Source of the DNA: Eriocheir sinensis
Lineage: Eukaryota > Arthropoda > Malacostraca > Decapoda > Varunidae
Direction: 5' to 3'
Length of the DNA: 64,000 bases
Assembly (NCBI RefSeq): GCF_024679095.1
Contig: NC_066516.1
Location: forward strand, 3,636,032-3,700,031
Shown here: piece by piece, positions 51,573-64,000 of the stretch
How the letters are laid out: each line of letters begins with the position of its first letter
Position numbering within the stretch: the first letter of the stretch is position 1
The notes under the pieces: model-generated
Databases searched by the model: none
What the model was told of the DNA's origin: nothing
The model's input: only the letters and a program-made list of their open reading frames with translations
Position numbers and translations under genes: made by a program

Positions 51573-52193
51573 ACTTGCTCTCGTGCCCACAACCTTGATT
51601 CTCCAGAATTTTCCACCATCTGGCTAAGACTTCATTGTCATTCTATTACTAAATACATCTATGTTGTGTACCTCTCACCTAACTCAACTAACTATGTAAA
51701 ATTCTTTGACTATTTGAACTTTAAAGTGGAGCACATCTGGATCCACTCTCCCTTCGGTGAAATCTCCATCCTAGAAGATTTCAATGTTCACCACCAACTT
51801 TGGCTTTCATCCTCTTTCCCTGACCAGGCTGGTGAACAAGCCTACAACTTTGCTATCCTCAACGATCGAGAGCAGTTGGTCCAGCACCTTACACGTATTC
51901 CCGACCGTCTTGGAGATCGGCCCAACATTCTGGACCTCTTCCTTACCTCAAACCCTTCTGCTTATTCTGTCAAACTGTTCTCTCCGTTGGGCTCCTCCGA
52001 TCACAGTCTTATTTCTGTATCCTGTCCTATCGCTCCTGTACACCCTCTGGACTCACCGAGGAGGCGGTGCTTCTGGCATTTTGCTTCAGCTCGGTGGGAC
52101 GACCTGAGGATGTACTTTTCTGATTTCCCGTGGAATGATTATTGCTTCCAGGATAGAGACCCTCTGTGTGTGCTCAGCGCATCACAGAGGTGA
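51573..52193 (+). pseudogene. A2 endonuclease, C-terminal two thirds
   Basis: '[19 protein letters not shown]', '[18 protein letters not shown]', '[18 protein letters not shown]', '[18 protein letters not shown]' and '[15 protein letters not shown]' are the ordered motifs of an APE-type LINE endonuclease. The usual GDFN reads EDFN (Gly to Glu); the SDH catalytic block is intact. The frame is lost after '[19 protein letters not shown]', near 52160-52190. Confidence 0.82.
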
Positions 52194-52770
52194 TTGTCTC
52201 TGGAATGGAGGCATACATTCCACGTACTTTCTCTACTCCTCACGCTAAAAAGCCTTGGTTTAATCACGCTTGTTCTCGTGCTGTCAATGATAGAGAGGTA
52301 GCTCACAAAAGGTACCAGAGCCTTCAAATTAATGCTAATTATGAACTTTACATTTCTGCCCGGAATCGTGCCAAATTTATTCTCCGACTAACCAAAAAAC
52401 TCTTTCATTAATAGAAAATGCCAAAACCTTGCTTTCTCTATCTCTTCCCGTGACTTCTGGCATCTAGCCAAAAACATCTCCTCCAACTTCACTTCTTTAT
52501 CTTTCCCTCCACTCCTCAGTCCTGACGGCAACACTGCCGTCTCATCTATCTCTAAGGCTGAACTCTTCTCTCAAACTTTTTCTAAAAACTCTACTCTGGA
52601 CGATTCTGGACATATTCCTCCTACTCATCCCCCCTCTGACTCCTTTATGCCTGTTATAAAGATTCTTCAAAATGATGTTTTCTATGCCCTCTCTGGCCTC
52701 AATCCTCAGAAGGCTTATGGACCTGATGAAGTGCCTCCTATTGTCCTTAAAACTGTGCCTCCGTGCTGTC
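52160..52770 (+). pseudogene. A2 pre-RT region, in several frames
   Basis: '[20 protein letters not shown]', 'KKPWFNHACSRAVNDREVAH' and 'NRAKFILRLTKKLF' run in one frame to 52411, then 'SISSRDFWHLAKNIS', 'FPPLLSPDGNTAVSSISKAE' and 'GLNPQKAYGPDEVPPIVLK' in others. The KPWFN and KAxGPDxxPP signatures precede RT in many LINEs. At least two frameshifts. Confidence 0.8.
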
Positions 52771-54106
52771 ACCCTGCCTGGTCAAACTCTTTCGCCTCTG
52801 CCTGTCAACATTTACCTTTCCTTCCTGCTGGAAGTATGCCTTCATACAGCCTGTGCCTAAGAAGGGTGACCGCTCCAATCCCTCAAACTACCGTCCTATA
52901 GCTTTACTTTCTTGTCTATCTAAAGCTTTTGAATCAATCCTTAACCGGAAGATTCAAGAGCACCTTTCCACTTCTGACCTTCTATCTGATCGCCAGTATG
53001 GGTTCCGCAAGGGGCGTTCCACTGGTGATCTCCTTGCCTTCCTAACTGACTCTTGGTCATCCTCTCTTAGCCGTTTCGGTGAAACCTTTGCTATTGCGCT
53101 GGACATATCAAAAGCTTTTGATAGGGTCTGGCACAAATGTTTGCTTTCCAAACTACCCTCCTACGGTTTCTATACTTCTCTCTGTACCTTTATCTCCAGT
53201 TTCCTTTCTGACCGTTCTATTTCTGTTGTGGTAGACGGTCACTGTTCTTCCCCTAAACCTATTAACAGTGGTGTCCCACAGGGTTCTGTCCTATCTCCCA
53301 CTCTCTTTCTGTTGTTCATTGATGATCTTCTTTCCAAAACGAACTGTCCTATCCATTCTTACGCCGATGACCCCACTCTGCATTATTCAACTTCTTTTAA
53401 TAGAAGACCCACCCTACAGGAACTTAACGATTTAAGGCTGGAGGCAACAGAACGCTTAGCCTCTGACCTTACTATTATTTCCGATTGGGGCAAGAAGAAC
53501 CTGGTGTCCTTCAACGCCTCAAAAACACAGTTTCTCCACCTATCCACTCGACACAATCTTCCAAACAACTATCCCCTATTTTTTGACAACACTCAGCTAT
53601 CACCTTCCTCAACACTAAACATCCTCGGTCTATCCTTAATTCAAAATCTCAACTGGAAACTTCATATCTCATCTCTTACTAAATCAGCTTCCTCGAGGCT
53701 GGGCGTTCTGTACCGTCTCCACCAGTTCTTCTCCTCAGCACAATTGCTACCCATTTACAGGGGCCTCGTATGGAGTATGCATCTCATGTGTGTGGGGGGG
53801 AGTTCCACTCACACAGCTCTCCTTGACAGAGTGGAGTCAAATGCTCTTCGTCTCATCAGCTCTCCTTCTCATACTGATAATCTTCTACCTCTCAAATTCC
53901 GCCGCCATGTTGCCTCTCTTTCTATCTTCTATCGATATTTTCATGCTGACTGCTCTTCTGAACTTGCTAACTGCATGCCTCCCCTCCTCCCGCGGCCCCA
54001 CTGCACACGACTTTCTACTCATTCTCATCCCTGTACTGTCCAAACCCCTTATGCAAGAGTGAACCAGCATCTTCACTCTTACATCCCTCACGCTGGTAAA
54101 CTCTGA
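52763..54106 (+). CDS. A2 reverse transcriptase, 447 codons open
   Basis: Open from a non-ATG codon. Ordered RT blocks: 'FIQPVPKKGDRSNPSNYRPI', 'LLSCLSKAFESILNRKIQEH', 'SDRQYGFRKGRSTGDLLAFL', motif A 'IALDISKAFDRVWH', 'SGVPQGSVLSPTLF', active site 'SYADDPTLHYSTS', 'WGKKNLVSFNASKTQFLHL', 'LNILGLSLIQNLNWKLHI', and C-terminal 'SLSIFYRYFHADCSSELANC' and 'VNQHLHSYIPHAGKL'. A TGA at 54104-54106 replaces the Trp of 'GKLW'; the same frame continues 'NNLPSSVFPPAYDLNSFKRG' to a natural-looking stop near 54220. Active-site residues are all present. Without an intact upstream endonuclease it cannot be a working ORF2. Confidence 0.88.
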   Translation: MLSPCLVKLFRLCLSTFTFPSCWKYAFIQPVPKKGDRSNPSNYRPIALLSCLSKAFESILNRKIQEHLSTSDLLSDRQYGFRKGRSTGDLLAFLTDSWSSSLSRFGETFAIALDISKAFDRVWHKCLLSKLPSYGFYTSLCTFISSFLSDRSISVVVDGHCSSPKPINSGVPQGSVLSPTLFLLFIDDLLSKTNCPIHSYADDPTLHYSTSFNRRPTLQELNDLRLEATERLASDLTIISDWGKKNLVSFNASKTQFLHLSTRHNLPNNYPLFFDNTQLSPSSTLNILGLSLIQNLNWKLHISSLTKSASSRLGVLYRLHQFFSSAQLLPIYRGLVWSMHLMCVGGSSTHTALLDRVESNALRLISSPSHTDNLLPLKFRRHVASLSIFYRYFHADCSSELANCMPPLLPRPHCTRLSTHSHPCTVQTPYARVNQHLHSYIPHAGKL

Positions 54107-54302
54107 AACAATCTTCCTTCATCTGTATTTCCTCCTGCCTACGACTTGAACTCTTTCAAGAGGGGGTGTCAGGACACCTCTCCTCCCGAAATTGATCTCT
54201 CTTTTTGGACACTCCTTTGACCTCTGTTCGGGAGCAGTGAGCAGCGGGCTTTTTTTTTTCTTTGCGCCCTTGAACCGTCTCTTTAGATGTAAAAAAAAAA
54301 AA

Positions 54303-54440
54303 AAATAAAATAAAATTCGCCTGCTCCACTAATGGGCTGGGGTCCTTCAAAAGGCCCCTCAAGACAGCTTACCGGCGCTATAGGCAGCATCCATAAACGA
54401 ACAATATCAATAATAATAATGATGATAATAATAATGACAA
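54303..54440 (+). mobile_element. SINE M copy 2, right part, with AAT-rich tail
   Basis: 54317-54395 matches the end of SINE M1 (16068-16150). It is followed by an AAT/GAT-rich tail to about 54440, a common SINE terminus. A2 with its poly(A) tail lies immediately upstream, and a 15-bp match to SINE M lies just before A2 at 51553-51567, which suggests that A2 inserted into this SINE. Confidence 0.5.
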
Positions 54441-54560
54441 CAATACTAACAACAGTTATCCGCCACACTGTTAATCGCCTCGTTGAATATTGCACGGGCG
54501 TCCCTGGTGGCGGCGACGCGTGTGTCAGACGATGTAATGGGCGTGCACACATTAGTAATA

Positions 54561-54603
<43 letters not shown>

Positions 54604-54637
54604 GTGAATGTGAAGGTATGAATTGACTGGGAGCATG

Positions 54638-54702
<65 letters not shown>

Positions 54703-55270
54703 TCCCGAGGGTGCGTGAGGCGGGCGTGAGAGGATTCTTGCTTACGAGTATACGAGACAGGCTGAAGGGGAGGGAAGGGGAGGGATGGAGGGAAGGAAGG
54801 GAGAGGAGGGGGAGGGGAGAGAAGGGGGGGGAGAGGTAGGGTAGGGCGTGGCTAAGGGCAGGGAAGGTAAAGAGGAAGGAGAGAGAGAGAATTTGTAAGG
54901 ATGAAGCTGAGAGTGGAGGAATAAGTGAAAAGGAGGGGAGAGAAGTGATGAAGGTAGGAAGGGAAAAAAAAGCTGGGAAGATAGAGGAAAAAGGGAGAGA
55001 GAGAGGGAGAGAGGGAGAGAGACGTTGCTATGGTGGAGGAAACGATGTGAAGGAGGAGGAAGGGGAAGGGGGTGATAAGGGAGGTTAGGGAGGGAAAGAG
55101 GGAGGGGAGATTAAGGAAGTGGAGAGAAGGAGGGAAAGGGAGAAGAAAGAGAGCAAAGGGAGGAAGGAAATGGGGGAGAGGAGAAAGGGAAAGAGAGGAA
55201 GAGTAGAGAGAGGAAGAGTAGAGAGAGAGAGAGAGAGAGAGAGATTGCGGGGGTGGCCAGGGAGAGGAAA
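54441..55270. repeat. (GT)n arrays and polypurine DNA
   Basis: Unique 54441-54560, (GT)n 54563-54600 and 54640-54700, then imperfect GGGA/GGA-rich DNA 54760-55265. No gene. Confidence 0.92.
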
Positions 55271-56423
55271 AGGTGAGTCCCTGGGGAATCAATAAGTCTA
55301 CGGGGCGGACACTCGTATTTCACTTGTACTCCACGACACTCCTAAACACTCCTTACCCTCCACCCACTCCCTCTTCTCCTCCACTCCCTTCCGTGTCCCT
55401 CCATGCCTTTCTACTTTCCTACTTTACTCCTTCTTGGTCCTTCCCTCCCTTCTCTCTCCTCCCTTCCCTTTTTTACTATTTAATCTCCCTGCTGTCCTTA
55501 TTCTTTCCTCTCCTCCATTCCCTTCCCCTCCACTTCCTTCCCTGTCCCTTCATGTCTCTCCTCTTCCCTAGCTTACTTCTTATCCCCCCATCTTCTCTCT
55601 TCTCTTCATTTTCTCGTTTTTCTTTCTTTCTCTTCAACTTACTCTCCTTCTACACTTTTTTTTTATCTTTCACTCTCCTTCACTTCTCCTTCATACCACC
55701 TCTTATCTATCTTATTTCTTTTTTTCCCTTCTACTCCTTTCTCTTTCACGCCTTTCCCTTCTTCCTCCTTCAGGCCTCTCCTTCCTTTTCCTTCTCTCTT
55801 CTTCCCCCCTTCACACCACCTATTCTCTTCTTTGCTTCTTATTTCCCCTTCTGTGCTCCTCTCCTTTCTATTCCTTGCTTCTTTCCCTCCTTCCTGCTTC
55901 CTTTATTTATTGATGTGCTAGTTTCCCTCCTTACAAAAATATCGCTGGCATCATTAACATTTCACACTTCAAACGTACACATTTCCCAGGACCTGACTTC
56001 ACCTAACCCTCCCCATTCAATACCTCACTTGGGTTCGGGATCTCACAGCGGCTATTCTGTTATATTCTGTAATACTCCCCTTTCATTTCTCTCTTCCTTT
56101 CTCTCACTCCCTCTTTCTCTGTCTATCTATCTATCTTTATCTATCTGTGTATCTGTTTATATACTTATCTACCTATCTTATCCAGCTCGTTTATTCCTCC
56201 TGCAGTCTCTCTGGCCCATTCCCCAATTTCCCTCTCCCAGTTCCCCAGTCTCATTCTCAAGTATATATATATTATTATTTTTTTTTATATGCAAGTATTA
56301 TTATTTTAAGAGCATGTGTAAATATGTTTCCACTAGTATTGATTCCATATGACAGTGTGTACCTCCACATTGTATATCTCTTATGTAAATGTTGTGTTAC
56401 AAGAATAACTCGAGTTTGACTTC
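55271..56423. other. Long imperfect pyrimidine tract, no gene
   Basis: About 1.1 kb of CT-rich, not tandemly regular sequence with a (TATC) patch near 56120-56180 and an AT-rich end. Long Ser/Phe/Pro/Leu frames are compositional. Confidence 0.75.
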
Positions 56424-56541
56424 TCTTCTGGCTTCTCGTTCTTGTTTCTTTTGTTTGGAGCAACGATTTGTGGGATTTTTTTTATTGCTTGTTTTTGTTT
56501 TGCCCTTGAGCTGCCTTCTTTGCTATATAAAAAAAAAAAAC
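56424..56541 (+). mobile_element. LINE A3: 3'-UTR fragment with poly(A)
   Basis: 'GGAGCAACGATTTGTGGG', a T-run, 'TTGCCCTTGAGCTGCCTTC' and 'TTTGCTATATAAAAAAAAAA' line up with the A1 and A2 3' UTRs. A very short, 5'-truncated copy with an A-tail of about 12. Confidence 0.65.
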
Positions 56542-57900
56542 AGTTGGTGGAAAAAAGCTTCATTATTATTATTATTTTCCTTTTTTTACTTGCTATCTTT
56601 CACCTAACCATCTCTCAACCTTTCTCTCCCATATTTATTTTTCTGACCTCCTCGATTTTCTTTTTCTTTCCCTCTCGATCCTTCTCTACCCCTCCATACA
56701 ATCCCTAGCCTTTCATTCCACCATTTCCCTGCCTTGCTGTTTAATCTCCCTTCTACCTCCTTCTCCATGCCTTTCCCTTCCTCCTTCCTGCTACCTCCCT
56801 CCATCACATCTTACTCTCACGTCACTCTCATTCCACTCCCTTCTCTCTTCCACTCCCTTCCACTCTACCTTATTCTTGCTCTACTTTTTTTTCGCTGCCA
56901 GGTCTTTCTCTTCCCTCTCAATCCACTCCCTTCCATCACGTCTTACTCTCCCTTCCACTCCCTTTTCTATTCAGTGTCTTTCCCTGTCCTCCTTTATTCC
57001 ACTCTCTTCCATCAAACCTTACTCTCCCTTCCACTCCACCTTATTCTTGCTCAACTTCTTTTTCGCTTCCAGGTCTTTCTCTTCCTTCTCCATCCACTCA
57101 CTTCCATCACATCTTACTCTCCCTTCCACTCCCTTTTCTATTCAATGTCTTTCCCTGTCCTCCTTTATTCCACTCTCTTCCATCAAACCTTACTCTCCCT
57201 TCCCGTACCTTTTTTTTATGCCATGTCCTTTCCCTCCTTCCCCTTCCTGCCACGTCACGCAACCCTCTGATCAGCCACGCCCAGCCACGCCAGCCCCTAC
57301 CCCTCCCCGCCCTGTATACGCCTCTCTCCTCCTGCTCCTTCTCTTTGACCCTCTTTGTCCCTCCCCTCTCTGGCCGTCTCTGACCCTCACCCCACTTCTC
57401 TCCTCCCCTTTCTGGCCCTCCTCTTTTACCACATCCCTTTCCTCTTTATCCCTCTTTACGCAGCTTCACCCACTCTTCTCTGTCCATTCTTACTTCTCTC
57501 AACTTATATTTACCCTCCCCCCTTCTCTACCCCTCCCCGCCTCTTCCCACTCTCCATCTGTGATTCTCTTAACTACTCCCAAATATGTACCACTCCCCTC
57601 TCTTTACCCCCCTTTTCAGCCCTCTTTACTTCTTCCCCACCCCTTCCCGCCCCCCTCGGTTCCTTCTTACCCTTCCATACCAGTTCCTGCCCCCCATCTG
57701 TACCCCAACTTGCCCAACACTCTCCCCTCCATCTCTGCACCTCTCTCTTCCTGTCCCTCTCTGCACTCCGATCCTCCCCTACCCTTCTCGCCTCTCTTCT
57801 CTGGCCCCCCTTTGCTTCACTCTCTACCCTTCACCGCCCCTCCCCTCCCTCTCCCGCCCCTCTCTGCCCCTTTCTGTGTCCGCCCTACATGATTTAAGAG
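56542..57900. other. Pyrimidine-rich block with a 155-bp internal duplication
   Basis: CT-rich DNA. The stretch around 56860-57020 is repeated at about 57035-57200 ('CCACTCCCTTTTCTATTCA', 'CCTTTATTCCACTCTCTTCC', 'ATCAAACCTTACTCTCCCTT'), a tandem duplication. The open frames of 338 and 189 codons here are biased in composition and not taken as genes. Confidence 0.75.
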
Positions 57901-57968
57901 CCACAGAAGACATTGTTACGAATTGCGTGTGTTCCAAACATGACTTGTGTCCACGCGGGCAGGCTTTG

Positions 57969-58560
<592 letters not shown>

Positions 58561-58627
58561 ACTGCCTCTCTCTACATCTATCTGTCTATCTATCTAACAC
58601 AATCGCTATCTTTTTATCTGCCTGTCT

Positions 58628-58950
58628 CATTAGTTCCCAAACTGGGGGCCATGACCCACGGGGGGGCCATATAGCAGAATGTAGGGAGCCATAATTTGAG
58701 GCTATGTACAGATAAAACCAAAGGAGTTTAGCGGGTAGGCAGCCAGTGGAGGGAACTTACAGGTTCAGTACAGGTTTGTGCAATGCCTTGCTGCCAGAAA
58801 CATAAGCAACACGTTTTTATATGGGCGTAATGAGTGTAGGACTGTAGACAGTCACTGTAGTCACGGGTTATGGTTAGGGGGGAGGGGCATGGACAAGGAT
58901 TATATATGAAAGGTGGGTAACGCCCAGAAAAAAAGTTTGGGAACCACTTG
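58628..58950. mobile_element. Non-autonomous hAT-like element, about 320 bp
   Basis: Left end 'GTTCCCAAACTGGGGG' (58633); the right end on the minus strand is 'AAGTGGTTCCCAAACTTTTT'. The shared 'GTTCCCAAACT' inverted repeat is the hAT pattern also seen at 8212-8609, though the interiors are unrelated. Outer bases and the target duplication are eroded. No coding frame. Confidence 0.65.
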
Positions 58951-59034
58951 TTACACTCTATCTCTACATCTATCTATTTCTGTCTGTCTATCTATCTATC
59001 CATCTGTAATATATCCCCATCTTCTTCATTCTTC

Positions 59035-59285
59035 CTCTTATTTCTCTCTTTACTGTAAAATTTCCACGGCCCTTTCTTCCTTAAAAAATTAAAGGTACAT
59101 GGTGTTCTCTTCTAACTATTTCCTGCCGGCACGTTGCCGGAGGGAGAGGTGGGTGGGGAGGAGCCTTCATCTATTCTGTCCTATCCTACCACACGTATAT
59201 TACTAGTAGTAGCGGTAGTAAACAGACACCCTCGCCATAGACCGATAGGTCTTCTGGTGTCTGTTCTTCCTATGTATTCCTATGT
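59035..59285 (+). mobile_element. Interspersed repeat F, copy 2
   Basis: Near-identical to 9655-9905, apart from an eight-base 'AAAAATTA' insertion near 59085 and a few substitutions. Ends with 'CCTATGTATTCCTATGTATC', i.e. two units of a short tail repeat. Confidence 0.75.

Positions 59286-64000
<4,715 letters not shown>

Larger units (their letters stand above)
51549..54302 (+). mobile_element. LINE A2: endonuclease to poly(A), best copy of family A
   Basis: 5'-truncated within the endonuclease (readable from about 51573, '[19 protein letters not shown]'). Endonuclease, pre-RT, RT and 3' UTR follow, ending 'GTCTCTTTAGATGT' plus an A-rich tail (54291-54316). The 3' UTR matches A1, A3 and A4. 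The first bases (51549-51575) may be SINE M sequence rather than LINE. Frameshifts near 52190, 52400 and 52770 and a Trp-to-stop at 54104 inactivate it. Confidence 0.88.

Overview
This window looks like eukaryotic, repeat-dominated, non-genic DNA. It has very dense long microsatellites (above all TC/AG), many decayed non-LTR (LINE) retrotransposon copies with APE-type endonuclease and reverse transcriptase, several small non-autonomous DNA transposons and two candidate tRNA-derived SINEs. I found no ordinary host gene, rRNA, CRISPR array or bacterial-style operon. This texture fits an invertebrate and most resembles decapod crustacean (crab/shrimp) genomes; the taxon is inferred from texture and element families, not proven. 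Family letters (A-N) are local labels only.

Layout. 1-1538: broken LINE A1. 1539-2414: TA, CA, GT, GA arrays. 2415-7397: LINE G1, nearly full length, with a PHD-like ORF1, an endonuclease and a ruined RT. 7398-10340: microsatellites, a hAT-like MITE, a degenerate TGAC array and LINE 3' ends. 10341-13395: decayed CR1-like LINE B1 holding a TTAA-flanked MITE. 13420-14196: a MITE with internal tandem repeats, then an RT scrap. 14197-18310: pyrimidine/purine tracts, with a large inverted repeat at 14906-15855 and a SINE-like element. 18385-20250: LINE scraps H and B2. 20636-25125: C1, the least damaged LINE, abutting E, which itself holds an insertion. 25352-29385: B3, with a two-ORF layout including an SGNH-esterase ORF1. 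29400-30893: two minisatellites. 31000-34620: purine-rich tracts and a tRNA-derived SINE. 34625-36343: a hAT-like MITE, then LINE G3. 38690-39692: orphan C-terminal domain J with a possible nuclease fold. 39700-40800: a giant ATT/GTT array. 41018-45490: huge TC arrays. 45690-47955: LINE G2. 48412-50935: B4, with an open but catalytically altered RT. 51549-54395: A2, apparently inside a SINE. 54396-64000: pyrimidine tracts, a hAT-like MITE, a second copy of repeat F, and B5 carrying a nested A fragment.

The most interesting pattern is that all five B copies with a 3' end run directly into a (TC)n array in the same strand orientation. One copy (B4) also has (TC)n on its 5' side. This suggests either microsatellite-directed insertion or a TC-seeding tail. 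G and H copies instead meet AG on their coding strand. No LINE copy here appears competent: each has frameshifts, stops, truncation or altered catalytic residues.
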